This document shows, piece after piece, positions 25,557-35,404 of a DNA stretch of 64,000 nucleotides (its first letter is position 1; each line of letters opens with the position of its first letter). The position numbers were made by a program, and so were the translations under genes. Source of the stretch: Nonomuraea coxensis DSM 45129 (GTDB lineage Bacteria > Actinomycetota > Actinomycetes > Streptosporangiales > Streptosporangiaceae); contig NZ_CP068985.1 of assembly GCF_019397265.1 (NCBI RefSeq), positions 7,745,001 to 7,809,000 on the forward strand, given 5' to 3'. Under the pieces are notes generated by a model. That model was not told the origin of the DNA and ran no database searches. It saw only the letters and a list, made by a program, of their open reading frames with translations.

Positions 25557-28500
25557 CGCTCTCCACGAGCGCGACCAGCCCGGCCTCGTCCAGCAGGTCC
25601 ACCGGCCGGACGGTGCGGCCGGCGCGCACGTAGTGGAAGGCCGCGCCCACCCGCTCCAGCGGCACCCCCGCCAGGTGCGACCAGGCCATCCGGTACGCCG
25701 CGAGCTGCACCGACGCCGCCTTCGCCGCCTTCCCCCGCGGCGGCTGCCCGGTCTTCCAGTCGACGACCTCGTAGCCGCCGTCCGGCGTGGCGAAGACCGC
25801 GTCCATGCGCCCCCGCACCACCCGGTCGCCGATCATGGTCTCGAACGGGATCTCCAGGTCCACCGGCCGCCGGTCGGCCCACTCGCTGCGCTCGAAGCGC
25901 TCCTGCAGCTCGGCCAGGCGCACGTCGGCCTCCTCCGGCTCCAGCTCGTCGTAGAGCTCGAAGTCGTCGATGAGCCGCTGCTGGTCCCAGCGCGTCTCCA
26001 GCCACCGGTGGAAGGAGGTGCCGCGCCGGGCCAGCGGCGCCGGCTTGACCGGCACCGGGCGGCGGATCCTGCGGGCCAGCTCGCGCGGGTCGGCGGCCAG
26101 CGTGACCAGCGACGAGACGGTCAGCTTGGCGGGCAGCTCGACGATCGTGGGCGGGCGGCGCAGGTGCCGCTCGCGCTCGCGCAGCAGCAGGTCGGTGTCG
26201 CGTTCCCAGGCCCGCATGCGCTCCTGCTCGTAGGCGCGTACGGGCTCGTCGTCCTCGTCGTCGTCCTCGCCGAGCGCCCCTGACAGGACGTCCTCGACGA
26301 GCCGGGCGCCGTCGAGCACGGACTCGTAGCGCAGGCCCTCGGGCGTGACCGGCCAGACGGCCTCGGCGGGCTCGGCGAGCAGCGGGTTGGCCACGCCCTC
26401 GGCGACGTCGCCGGCCCAGACCGCGACCCGGTCGGCGGTGTCGCGGATCTCCAGCAGGAACTCCGAGGGCTCCAGCGGCTTGGTGGCGCTGCCCCAGCGG
26501 TAGCCGGAGGCGATGAGGTGGTAGTGGGCGCGGGTGACGGCGACGTAGGCGAGCCTGCGTTCCTCCGTCAGGTCCCGCTCGCGGCACAGCTCGTCGAAGA
26601 CCGCGAGGTCGTCCTTGCCGAGGCCGCCGAGACGCGGCAGGTCGGCGGCGTCGCCGCGCAGCGGGTACGGCAGCTTGCGCGGGTTCTCCGTCCACCGGCT
26701 GTTCATGACCGGCGAGGCGGGGAAGACGCTGCCGGTCGCGACGTGCCCCTTGGAGCTGACGAGCTGCGACAGCCCCGGCACCACCACGACCGGCCACTCC
26801 AGGCCCTTGGAGGCGTGCACGGTCATGAGCTTGACGCTGTTGCTCTCGCCGACCCGCCCGGCCTCCAGCCCGAACTCCTCGCTCTCGGCCGCCTGCAGAT
26901 AGGCGAGGAACGCCCCGAGCGTCGGGTCCTCGGCGTCGCCGGCGAAGCGGGAGGCCGCGTCGATGAAGGCGTCGAGGTCGGCCCGCGCCGCGAACGCGCC
27001 CGCCGTGCCGCTGCGGGCCGCCACCTCGATGTCGAGGCCGAGCCTGCGCTCCACCTCGGTGATCAGGTCGGGCAGCGGCTGCGCGGCGTGCGCGCGGAGC
27101 TGGCGCAGCTCCTGCGCGAGCGCGACCAGCCGGGTACGGGCCAGCGGGGAGAACGCCGCCAGCCACTCCTCGCGGTCGGGCAGCTCGTCGAGGGCGTCCA
27201 CCAGGCTGCCGCGCTCCTCGGCGAGGTCGGCCACCACCTGGTCGAGCGGGTCGGTGGCGCGTTCGCTCTCGCTCAGCTCGCGGGCCAGCTCGCGGGCGCA
27301 CTCGCCGAGCGCCCGCAGGTCGGCGGGGCCGATCCGCCAGCGCGGCCCGGCCAGCAGCCGGGCGAGGGCGTCGCCCGCGGTGGCGTCGTAGAGCACGCGG
27401 AGGGTGGCCACGATGTCGTTGACCTCGGGCACGGTCAGCAGGCCGCCGAGTCCGACCACCTCGACCGGGATGTCGCGCTCCTCCAGCGCCCGGCGCAGCG
27501 CGGGGAACTGGGAGCGGCGGCGGGCCAGGATGGCGACGTCCTGGGGCTGGAGCGCGAGGGTCTTCTTGCGCTCCTTGTCGCCCCAGGGCAGGCCGTCGGG
27601 GGCGACCTCCTGGCCGAGGATCTTCGCGATGCCGTCGGCGACCCATCGGGCCTCGTCCTCGGCGGTCTCGTGGAAGGCGCAGGTCACCCGGCCGCGTTCG
27701 ACCCGGTTGGGGCCGGGCACCAGGACCGGCACCTCGCGCGCCTCCATGCGCAGCGGGAGCTGGACGCGGGCGGCCACGTCGAGCACCCGGTCGCCGTTGC
27801 GGAAGCTGACGCTGAGCTGGCGCACGGGGGCCGGGTCTCCCGTACCGGTGCGGAAGTCGCGGGAGAAGCGGCGCAGGTTGCCCGCGGACGCGCCGCGCCA
27901 GCCGTAGATGGACTGGCAGGGGTCGCCGACGGCCGTCACCGGATGCCCGTCGCCGAACAGCGAGCGCAGCAGGACGAGCTGGGCGTGGCTGGTGTCCTGG
28001 TACTCGTCGAGCAGCACGACCGCGTAGCGCTCGCGCTCGATCTCGCCGACCTCCTTGTGGCGGGCCGCGATCCGGGCGGCGAGGGCCATCTGGTCGCCGT
28101 AGTCGATGACCTCCCGGCGGCGCTTGAGCCGCTCGTACGCCTCCACCAGCGGCAGCAGCTGCTCCCTGGCCGCCTGGACGGCGAGCGGCCGGCGCTGCGC
28201 GAGCGTGGTGCGGCCGGGGACGCGGGCCAGCCGCTCGCGCAGCCACTCCCCCACCCGGCGCACGTCGTCGGGGCCGCGCAGGTGCTCCGACAGCTCGCCC
28301 GCCAGCTCCAGCAGGGCCGCCGTGACCGAGGGCGGGCCCAGCTCGACGCGGTCCATCGGCCCGTCGTAGGAGGCGACCACGCGCGAGGCGAGCTGCCACG
28401 ACACCGCCGGGGTGACCAGGCGCATGGTCGGCTCCAGGCCCTCGCGCAGCGCGTGGTCGGTGACGAGGCGGGCGGCGTAGGCGTGGTAGGTGGAGACCGT

Positions 28501-28806
28501 CGGCTCGTCGTCGAGCGCGCCGGGCTCGACCAGGCCCGCCTCGGCCAGGCCGGTCAGGCGCTCGCGCACGCGGGTGGCGAGCTCGGCGGCGGCCTTGCGG
28601 GTGAACGTCAGGCCCAGCACGTTCGCGGGCTTGACCAGGCCGTTGGCGACCAGCCAGACCACCCGTCCCGCCATGGTCTCGCTCTTGCCGGAGCCGGCGC
28701 CGGCCATGACGACCATCGGCTCCAGGGGCGCCTCGATGACCGCCGCCTGCTCGGTCGTGGGGGGAAGGACGCCGAGCTTGCCGGCGAGTTCGGCGGGGGT
28801 CAGCAC
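25516..28806 (-). CDS. adnB: AdnB-like helicase-nuclease subunit, 1096 aa
   Basis: AdnAB resects double-strand breaks in mycobacteria. This subunit has an N-terminal UvrD-like motor (Walker A AGAGSGKS, Walker B LLDEYQDTSH, GDPCQSIYGWRGA, VMTVHASKGLEW-like VKLMTVHASKG) and a C-terminal RecB nuclease (GRMDAVFA with VVDWKTG). The length matches mycobacterial AdnB (about 1095). Translation starts at GTG 28806 inside the end of adnA (seven-base overlap, GTGCTGA). Confidence 0.88.
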   Translation of the reverse strand: MLTPAELAGKLGVLPPTTEQAAVIEAPLEPMVVMAGAGSGKSETMAGRVVWLVANGLVKPANVLGLTFTRKAAAELATRVRERLTGLAEAGLVEPGALDDEPTVSTYHAYAARLVTDHALREGLEPTMRLVTPAVSWQLASRVVASYDGPMDRVELGPPSVTAALLELAGELSEHLRGPDDVRRVGEWLRERLARVPGRTTLAQRRPLAVQAAREQLLPLVEAYERLKRRREVIDYGDQMALAARIAARHKEVGEIERERYAVVLLDEYQDTSHAQLVLLRSLFGDGHPVTAVGDPCQSIYGWRGASAGNLRRFSRDFRTGTGDPAPVRQLSVSFRNGDRVLDVAARVQLPLRMEAREVPVLVPGPNRVERGRVTCAFHETAEDEARWVADGIAKILGQEVAPDGLPWGDKERKKTLALQPQDVAILARRRSQFPALRRALEERDIPVEVVGLGGLLTVPEVNDIVATLRVLYDATAGDALARLLAGPRWRIGPADLRALGECARELARELSESERATDPLDQVVADLAEERGSLVDALDELPDREEWLAAFSPLARTRLVALAQELRQLRAHAAQPLPDLITEVERRLGLDIEVAARSGTAGAFAARADLDAFIDAASRFAGDAEDPTLGAFLAYLQAAESEEFGLEAGRVGESNSVKLMTVHASKGLEWPVVVVPGLSQLVSSKGHVATGSVFPASPVMNSRWTENPRKLPYPLRGDAADLPRLGGLGKDDLAVFDELCRERDLTEERRLAYVAVTRAHYHLIASGYRWGSATKPLEPSEFLLEIRDTADRVAVWAGDVAEGVANPLLAEPAEAVWPVTPEGLRYESVLDGARLVEDVLSGALGEDDDEDDEPVRAYEQERMRAWERDTDLLLRERERHLRRPPTIVELPAKLTVSSLVTLAADPRELARRIRRPVPVKPAPLARRGTSFHRWLETRWDQQRLIDDFELYDELEPEEADVRLAELQERFERSEWADRRPVDLEIPFETMIGDRVVRGRMDAVFATPDGGYEVVDWKTGQPPRGKAAKAASVQLAAYRMAWSHLAGVPLERVGAAFHYVRAGRTVRPVDLLDEAGLVALVESVRSEDDETPASGA

Positions 28807-31800
28807 ACCTGTCCCCCGTTGTCGTTGACCGGGCAGCTCGACCGGGCCGCGCAGGTGCGGCAGCCGTCGTTGACCTTGGCCTGGAAGAACGGCCCCGACA
28901 TGCCGGTGGCCACGGTGTCGACCAGGTCGGCGGCCCAGCCGGGGTTGGCGTCGTCGGCCAGCGCGCCCTGGCGCTGTTCCAGGGCGTCGTTCTTGCCGCC
29001 CGCCTTGCCGAGCTGCACGAGGGCGGCTCCGCCCGGCTCGGTCATGCCGTGCCTGGCGAAGGCGCCGAGCAGCGCGGCGAGCTGGTAGACGCCGAGCTGC
29101 GGATGCCGGTCCAGCTCGCCGGCCTTCGGCTTGGAGCCGCCGGTCTTGAGGTCGATGATCACCGCCCGGTTGTCGGAGTCGCGCTCGACGCGGTCGACCC
29201 GGCCCTTGATCTGCACGCCCTCGGAGATCATGGCGGTGAACGACTCCTCCAGCGCGACCAGCTCACGCGGGTTGTCCTTGTGCCAGCGCAGGAACTTGCC
29301 GATCATCTGCTCGGCGACCTGGCGCTGCTTGCGGTTGTACCAGGCGCCGCCGAAGTCCAGCTCGTGCCAGACCTGGTCGAGGCGTTCGCCGAGCAGGTCC
29401 TCGCTCGGCAGGTCGGTGGCGGCCAGCACGGCAAGGGCGTGGATGACGTTGCCGAGGCCCTGGGCGGTGCTGGTGCCGGCCGCGCCGACGGCGGTCTCCA
29501 GCAGCCAGCGCAGGCCGCACTTGGTGAAGCTCTCGACCGCCGACGGTGAGATGCTGACGACGCCCTCGGGCCAGCTCAGAGGGCGGTCGTCGGTCATGGG
29601 GGTGAGGGCGTACCAGTCGTTGGGATGGGCGCCCTGGACGCCGGCCGCGGCCAGCCGGGCGAGCTGCCGGGCGGCGTTCCTGCGGACCTTCGCCGGCTTC
29701 GTCGGGTCCGTCACGGCGCTGCGCAGGTCGGCCACCAGCGCGGACATGTTCAGCCAGCGGGCGCGGTCGTCCACGGTGGCGGTCTCCACGTCGCCGGGGG
29801 CCAGCTCGGACAGGAACCGCGAGGGGCGCTCGTCGGTGTCCTCGCCGCCGACGGCGGTGACGACCAGTCTGCGCCTGGCCCGGGTGGCGGCGACGTAGAA
29901 CAGCCGGCGCTCCTCGGCCAGCAGCTTGGACATCAGGGACGCGGCGTTGGGCTCGGCGCCCTCGACGGTCTCGACGAGGTCCTCCACGCCCAGCAGCGAG
30001 CCGCGCAGCCTCAGGTCCGGCCAGACGCCCTCCTGCACGCCCGCCACCACGACGACGTCCCACTCCAGGCCCTTGGCGCGGTGGGCGGTCAGGACGCGCA
30101 CGGCGTCGCCGTCGGGGGCGCGGTCGGCCAGGGTGTCGCCGGGGATCTCCTGGGCGGCCAGGTCGTCGACGAAGACCTCGGGACCGGCCTTCGGCATGCG
30201 GTCCACGAACTTGGCCGCCTGGTCGAACAGGGCCACCACGGCGTCGAGGTCGCGGTCGGCCTGCGCGCCGCGGGGGCCGCCCGACATGCTGAGGTCGCTC
30301 CAGCGGCGGGCGAGGCCGGCCGCGTCCCAGACGGCCCACAGCAGGTCCTCGGCGGTGCCGCCGGAGTGGACCGACTCCCTCGCCACGCCGAGGAGGCGGG
30401 CCACCCGCTCGGCGGGCAGCGCCACGTGCGGCTCGATCCTGGTCAGCTCACGGGCGTCCCGCACGGCCGCGACCAGCAGCTCGCCGGACGAGCGGGCCTC
30501 GCCCTGCTCGGACGCCTCGTTCTCGGCGATCTTGAGCGCGCGGCGCAGGCGGCGCACGCCGATCATGTCGGTGCCGCCGAGCGGGCCGGTCAGCAGCTCC
30601 TCGGCCACGTTCTCGTCCAGCAGGGCCGGATCGAGGGCGACCTTGAGCACGGTGAGCAGCGGGCGCACGCCCGGCTCCTGCGCGATCGGCACCTCGTCGC
30701 CGGCGATCATCGTGGGCACACCGGCGTTGGTCAGCGCGCGGCGCAGCAGCGGCACCTGGCGCTTGGCCGAACGCACGAGGATCGCCATCCGATGCCACGG
30801 CACACCCTCGACGAGGTGGGCGCGGCGCAGCGTGTCGGCCACGATCGCGGCCTCCTGGCTGGTGCTGTCGGCCAGCAGCACGCGCACCTCGCCCTCGGGC
30901 AGGCCGGGCAGCGGCACCAGGTCGCGGTGGTCGTGCCGGTGGTCGAAGCCGGGGGCGACGGGCAGCTTGGCGGCCAGGCGGCGGCTCGCCCGCAGCAGGC
31001 CCGCGCCGCTCCTGCGGCACACGCGCAACGCGAGCACGGGCGCGTCGCGGCCGTCGAGGGTGCGGAAGCGCTGCGGGAAACCCATGATGCCGTGGACGTC
31101 GGCGCCGCGGAAGCCGTAGATCGACTGGTCGGGGTCGCCCACCGCGACCAGGTCGCGGCCGTCGCCGGCGAGGTGGGTGAGCAGCAGCTCCTGCCCGGGG
31201 TCGGAGTCCTGGTACTCGTCCACGAAGATCGCCTCGTGCGCGGCCCGCTCGCGCGCCCGCACCTCCGGCCTGGCCAGCAGCGCCGAGGCGGCGCCGACCA
31301 GCTCCGCGTAGTCGAACGTCTCCTCCGGGTCGAGGTCGAAGCGGTCCTGGTAGCGCTCGGCGAAGCGGCCGGCCGCCACCCAGTCGCGGCGGCCGTGGCG
31401 GCGGCCCAGCTCGACCAGGCGGGGGCCGTCCAGTCCGCGTTCGCCGGCCCTGGACAGGAAGTCGCGCAGCTCCTCGGCGAAACCACGGGTGCGCAGCGGC
31501 TCACGCAGCGACGCCGGCCAGTCGGGCGCGCCGTTCTCCAGCTCGCCGTGGAGCAGGCGGCGGATCTCCAGCAGTTGCTCGGGGCCGGTCAGCAGGCGGG
31601 GCGGGGCCTTGCCGGCCAGGACCGCCTCGCGGCGCAGGAGGGCGTAGGCGTAGGAGTGGAAGGTCATGGCGAGCGGGGTGCGGGTGGTGCGGCGCAGGCG
31701 GGCGGTGACGCGCCGGCGCAGCTCCTCGGCGGCCTTGCGGCTGAAGGTGAGGACGAGCACCCGCTCCGGGTCGAGGCCGCGCCGCTCGATCCGGTCGACG

Positions 31801-31964
31801 ACGCTCTCGACGATGGTGGTGGTCTTGCCGGTGCCGGGGCCCGCGAGGACGAGGAGCGGGCCGCCGGGATGCCCGACCACGGCACGCTGGTGCTCGTCCA
31901 GCACAGGGGGCACATCAGGGGCGGTGTTGCCACGTCGTACCAGGCGCCAGGTCTGACCACTCAC
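28800..31964 (-). CDS. adnA: AdnA-like helicase-nuclease subunit, about 1054 aa
   Basis: Motor motifs are LAGPGTGKTT, FVDEYQDSDPGQELL, GDPDQSIYGFRGADVH and VLTAHRAKGLEW. The C-terminal nuclease domain has GRVDRVER and VIIDLKTG. Four cysteines (one in FTKCGLRW and three in CRTCAARSSC) form the iron-sulfur staple typical of this nuclease class. GTG 31964 has a GGTGGA spaced well; GTG 31979 is another possible start. It is upstream of and overlaps adnB. No recA or other DSB-repair gene is adjacent, but ku and ligD lie about 16 kb away. Confidence 0.88.
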   Translation of the reverse strand: MSGQTWRLVRRGNTAPDVPPVLDEHQRAVVGHPGGPLLVLAGPGTGKTTTIVESVVDRIERRGLDPERVLVLTFSRKAAEELRRRVTARLRRTTRTPLAMTFHSYAYALLRREAVLAGKAPPRLLTGPEQLLEIRRLLHGELENGAPDWPASLREPLRTRGFAEELRDFLSRAGERGLDGPRLVELGRRHGRRDWVAAGRFAERYQDRFDLDPEETFDYAELVGAASALLARPEVRARERAAHEAIFVDEYQDSDPGQELLLTHLAGDGRDLVAVGDPDQSIYGFRGADVHGIMGFPQRFRTLDGRDAPVLALRVCRRSGAGLLRASRRLAAKLPVAPGFDHRHDHRDLVPLPGLPEGEVRVLLADSTSQEAAIVADTLRRAHLVEGVPWHRMAILVRSAKRQVPLLRRALTNAGVPTMIAGDEVPIAQEPGVRPLLTVLKVALDPALLDENVAEELLTGPLGGTDMIGVRRLRRALKIAENEASEQGEARSSGELLVAAVRDARELTRIEPHVALPAERVARLLGVARESVHSGGTAEDLLWAVWDAAGLARRWSDLSMSGGPRGAQADRDLDAVVALFDQAAKFVDRMPKAGPEVFVDDLAAQEIPGDTLADRAPDGDAVRVLTAHRAKGLEWDVVVVAGVQEGVWPDLRLRGSLLGVEDLVETVEGAEPNAASLMSKLLAEERRLFYVAATRARRRLVVTAVGGEDTDERPSRFLSELAPGDVETATVDDRARWLNMSALVADLRSAVTDPTKPAKVRRNAARQLARLAAAGVQGAHPNDWYALTPMTDDRPLSWPEGVVSISPSAVESFTKCGLRWLLETAVGAAGTSTAQGLGNVIHALAVLAATDLPSEDLLGERLDQVWHELDFGGAWYNRKQRQVAEQMIGKFLRWHKDNPRELVALEESFTAMISEGVQIKGRVDRVERDSDNRAVIIDLKTGGSKPKAGELDRHPQLGVYQLAALLGAFARHGMTEPGGAALVQLGKAGGKNDALEQRQGALADDANPGWAADLVDTVATGMSGPFFQAKVNDGCRTCAARSSCPVNDNGGQVC

Positions 31965-32070
31965 AGCACTAGATTCCACCAGACCACAGGGGTAGATCGT
32001 GCCGAGTTGCCCGGTCTTCTCGCGCGGACCGCCTACGTTAGCGGGGGAAATCCCGGAAATCGCGACGACA

Positions 32071-32113
32071 CGCCGAGGTCCCGGGTCCGTCGAAGGGACC
32101 CGGGACCTCGGCG
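32071..32113 (-). terminator. 18-bp perfect hairpin terminator after the CDP-glycerol polymerase-like gene
   Basis: The arms 32071-32088 and 32096-32113 pair without mismatch around a seven-base loop. It begins nine bases beyond the stop of the gene at 32123. It is the strongest hairpin in the window and prevents readthrough into the adnA promoter region. Confidence 0.85.
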
Positions 32114-32122
32114 GACGCCCCG

Positions 32123-34975
32123 CTAGGAGAAGAGGTGGTCCACGACGCGGGCCGTCGCCTTGCCGTCGTCCCGGGGGGCGAAGGTGGCGCGGAAGGCGTC
32201 GTAGCGGTCGGCGTGGGCGGCGGCGACCTCGTCGATCGAGCGCAGCGCCTCGACGACCTGCGCCGAGGTGGACAGCACCGGGCCGGGGGCCTGTTGGGCG
32301 AGGTCGAGGTAGAGGCCGCGCTTGGCGGCGTATTTCGCCTGGTCGTAGGCGTAGAGGACGATCGGGCGGCCGGTGGCGGCGAAGTCGAACATCACCGAGG
32401 AGTAGTCGGTGACCAGGACGTCCGCGATCAGCAGCAGCTCGGCGATGTCCGGATATGTGGTGACGTCACGCGCGATCTCGGGGACCGCGGGGACGGCCTG
32501 CATCGGGTGCGCCCGGACCAGGATCTCGTGGTCGGCCCCCAGCGCCTCGCGGGCCTTGGCGAGGTCGAGCTTGACCATCGCGTTCTTGCGGTCGTAGTCG
32601 CGGTAGGTCGGCGCGTAGAGGACGACCCGCTTGCCCTCCGCCAGCCCCAGCCGTTCGCGCACCGCCGCGGCGAGCGCCTCGCGGTCGGGCGAGTTGAGCA
32701 CGTCGTTGCGCGGCAGCCCGCTCTCCAGCACCTCGCCCTTGTAGCCGAACGCCTTGCGCAGCACCGGCGTGGCCCACGGCGACTGCGACAGCAGCAGGTC
32801 CCAGCCGCGCACCTCGGCGGCCTGGCGGTGCCAGATCGGCGGCCTCGGGTCGCGCTGCATGTGCGGCAGGTCGTTGCCGACGTGCTTGGCCGGGGTGCCG
32901 TTCCAGGTCTGCACCACCACCTGGTCCTCGCGCGCCCGGAACCAGGTGGGCAGGAACGCGTTGGTGATGACGTGCCGGGAGCGCGCGAGGGCGGCGTGGT
33001 GCTCGCGGCTGCCGGCCCGCACGACCGTGGCCGGGCCCGGCGGCACGAAGGCGCCGTCCTTGACGATCCAGATGTGCTCGCGGTCGTCGCCGCGACGCAG
33101 CCGCTCCTCGTAGATCGCGCGGACGCTGTCGGCATAGAGGCGGCCGTCGTTGACGACGTAGACGGTGGCGTCGTTGATCGGCTCGGTGCGCTGCGCCGGA
33201 TAGAAGACGCGGCGCAGCACGTGGGTGCCCGCCACGCCGCGCTCGTCGGCGGGCCGGGCCTCCTCGACCGTGACGACCGGCACGTCGAAGCGGGTGGAGA
33301 GCATGCGGTAGACGCGGCCGTCGAGCGTGCGCGGCTCCTCGTCCAGCCCGGGCAGGGCGGCGTGGTCCATGCGCAGCGGGACGATCTCGCCCGACGGGTG
33401 GCGCAGCGACAGGTTCCAGGTGCCGGAGGCCAGCGGCACGGGCTCGCCGAAGCGGTCCATCGCCGAGGGCGAGACCCGGACGGAGAAGCCCTCGCCGGAC
33501 CGCTCCATCGGCAGCTGGTAGGACAGCCCCGACCGGTGCCGCAGCGTGAGCGTGCGGGGGCCCGCCGCGTCGGGGTAGCGGCCGCTCAGCACGAGCGTCT
33601 GGCCCTCCCACACGGCCGAGGTGATGACCGGCCTGATGCGGTGGGCGGAGAGCACGACGCGGTCGCGCCGGTCGCCGAGCACCGTGATCTCGCGGTCGCC
33701 CACGACCTCGCGGGCCTCGGGCAGGTCGGCCAACATGACGGAGGCCGCCGGGTCGCCCTTGGGCTCGACCCAGAGCCGCCGCCCGTCCTTCTCCTGGAGC
33801 AGGGCGGGCACGGCCAGCCCGACGACGACCTCGGTGCCGCCGGCGACGGGCGTGAACTCGGCCGCGATGCGGTGGCCGCCCAGCCGGGCGTGACCCTTGG
33901 TGACGGTGCGGCCGGGCAGGGAGATCCGCAGCTCCAGGCGGTCGCCGTCGAGGGTGACGCCGGTCAGCTCGGCCCGGTTGGGCTGGAGCACGACCTGGAG
34001 CGCGCGGTCGGAGGTCCAGACCGGGCGCACCCACCAGCCGGGCTTGAGCTTGAGCCCCGCGGGCCGCTCGGGACGGCCCAGCGAGGAGCCGCGCAGCAGG
34101 CCGGTGGCGCGGGCGCCACGGCTCCAGAACACGATCTCGGCCCGCCACGTCGTGGTGTCGGGCACCGACGGCCGGTGCCGCATGCGGCGGCGCACCGCCG
34201 ACACGACGTTGCGCACCGCGCCGCGCCAGCGCAGCGGCCAGGGACGCAGCTCGGCCGAGAAGCCGGACCAGTCGTAGTTGCAGCCGGGCTCGCGCGCCCC
34301 GTGGGTGGCCTCAGGCTCGTACGTCCGCCGCGTCCGCATGCGGATCGGCGGCAGCCAGCGCGGCCCGCGCAGCACCACGGTCGCCCAGTTGAAGCGCCGG
34401 CTGCGCACCGACAGCCCCGCCAGGTAGGCGAAGCCGGTGACGCGCAGCTTGCCGTCGACCCAGGCGATGTCGTCGATGTGCGTGACGGGCACCATGTCGG
34501 CGCGGCGCAGCCGGTAGAGGTCGGGCGCCAGCTCGTCCTGCAACGGCAGGTCGGCGTACCAGCGCAGGCCCTTGCGGATGCGCCTGGACGGCTCGGCCGC
34601 GGCCTCGACGACCTTGACCAGCGTCTCGCCGTCGATCAGCTCGTCGTCGGGGCGGGTCTCGATCAGGTGGACGATCACCCGCCGGGCGACCGGCAGGTCG
34701 CGCTTGACGCCCGCGTCCACGCCCGCGAGATAGGGGCGCACGAGTGCCAGCATCTCGCGCCGCCGCGCGGGACCACGTTTGACCGCGAGGTCGATCCGGC
34801 CCCCGAGGGGACCGCTGAGCACCTCGGTGTCGAACGCCGCGTCGCGTCCGCCGGGGCCGACCGCTCGCATGACCGCTTCGAGAGGCTCGCCACGATCGCA
34901 GAGATCCTGGACAGCCTTGAGGCGGTCGGCGAGAGGTTCGCCGCCCTGGCTCTGGGCTGTGACGCCGGTGGCCAT
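32123..34975 (-). CDS. CDP-glycerol glycerophosphotransferase-like (TagF-type) protein, 950 aa
   Basis: The C-terminal part (about residues 570-950) is a teichoic acid polymerase-like domain: TNAFLPTWF, QTWNGTPAKHVG, SGLPRNDVL, RVVLYAPTYRD, VRAHP and VTDYSSVMFDFA hold the catalytic His and metal-contacting residues. The N-terminal half is a long beta-rich region of no known fold. There is no N-terminal GT2 domain, unlike many TagF proteins. Membrane segments are not obvious. The gene is isolated, with no CDP-glycerol synthase or flippase beside it, so its polymer is not known; a cell-wall glycopolymer role is an inference. Confidence 0.86.
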   Translation of the reverse strand: MATGVTAQSQGGEPLADRLKAVQDLCDRGEPLEAVMRAVGPGGRDAAFDTEVLSGPLGGRIDLAVKRGPARRREMLALVRPYLAGVDAGVKRDLPVARRVIVHLIETRPDDELIDGETLVKVVEAAAEPSRRIRKGLRWYADLPLQDELAPDLYRLRRADMVPVTHIDDIAWVDGKLRVTGFAYLAGLSVRSRRFNWATVVLRGPRWLPPIRMRTRRTYEPEATHGAREPGCNYDWSGFSAELRPWPLRWRGAVRNVVSAVRRRMRHRPSVPDTTTWRAEIVFWSRGARATGLLRGSSLGRPERPAGLKLKPGWWVRPVWTSDRALQVVLQPNRAELTGVTLDGDRLELRISLPGRTVTKGHARLGGHRIAAEFTPVAGGTEVVVGLAVPALLQEKDGRRLWVEPKGDPAASVMLADLPEAREVVGDREITVLGDRRDRVVLSAHRIRPVITSAVWEGQTLVLSGRYPDAAGPRTLTLRHRSGLSYQLPMERSGEGFSVRVSPSAMDRFGEPVPLASGTWNLSLRHPSGEIVPLRMDHAALPGLDEEPRTLDGRVYRMLSTRFDVPVVTVEEARPADERGVAGTHVLRRVFYPAQRTEPINDATVYVVNDGRLYADSVRAIYEERLRRGDDREHIWIVKDGAFVPPGPATVVRAGSREHHAALARSRHVITNAFLPTWFRAREDQVVVQTWNGTPAKHVGNDLPHMQRDPRPPIWHRQAAEVRGWDLLLSQSPWATPVLRKAFGYKGEVLESGLPRNDVLNSPDREALAAAVRERLGLAEGKRVVLYAPTYRDYDRKNAMVKLDLAKAREALGADHEILVRAHPMQAVPAVPEIARDVTTYPDIAELLLIADVLVTDYSSVMFDFAATGRPIVLYAYDQAKYAAKRGLYLDLAQQAPGPVLSTSAQVVEALRSIDEVAAAHADRYDAFRATFAPRDDGKATARVVDHLFS

Positions 34976-35077
34976 AGGGAGGCACCGCCTTTCGGGCCGC
35001 CATCAGTGTTCTGCCCATGGTAATGGGCGTCACATGTCACAGAATCGCCCGATCAAGGAATCCGCAGGTCAGAACCC

Positions 35078-35404
35078 TTACTGAAAATCCGCTGAAGGGT
35101 CCGCCTGGCGGCCGTCCCAGCGGGCGCCGCGCATGTCCACCCGCTCGCCGCGCAGCGGCGTGCCCTCCGCACGCCAGTGGGCCAGGCATTCGCGCAGGTG
35201 GTCGGGCGCGGCGCCGCTGCCGTCGGCGTGCACGACCCGCCACCAGGGCACGCCGCCTCCCCAGGTGGACATCACCTTGCCGACCTGGCGGGGACCGCCC
35301 TCGCCGAGATATTCGGCGATGTCCCCGTAGGCCATCACCTTGCCGGGAGGGATGCGCTCGACCAGGTCGAGCACCCGCTCGGCGAAGGGGTTCAGGGGGT
35401 CCAC
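35078..35404 (-). CDS. Alkyltransferase-like protein (ATL, MGMT family without active cysteine), 108 aa
   Basis: The MGMT-like DNA-binding core is present (PPGKVMAYGDIAEYL, GPRQVGKVMS). The segment that in true methyltransferases reads PCHRV is VPWWRVVHA, with Trp replacing the alkyl-accepting Cys. ATL proteins bind O6-alkylguanine and recruit nucleotide excision repair. The start is GTG and overlaps the gene before it by 13 bases. The equivalent position next to adnAB in M. tuberculosis is Rv3204. Confidence 0.88.
   Translation of the reverse strand: MDPLNPFAERVLDLVERIPPGKVMAYGDIAEYLGEGGPRQVGKVMSTWGGGVPWWRVVHADGSGAAPDHLRECLAHWRAEGTPLRGERVDMRGARWDGRQADPSADFQ

Noticed and set aside
26518..32126. 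Two very long plus-strand frames opposite adnB and adnA
   Set aside because: Both are mirror frames of well-supported genes with no ribosome binding site or domain. Long antisense frames are expected at this GC content.
32135..35023. A 962-codon plus-strand frame opposite the CDP-glycerol polymerase-like gene
   Set aside because: It has the same shadow composition; the opposite strand has clear family motifs.
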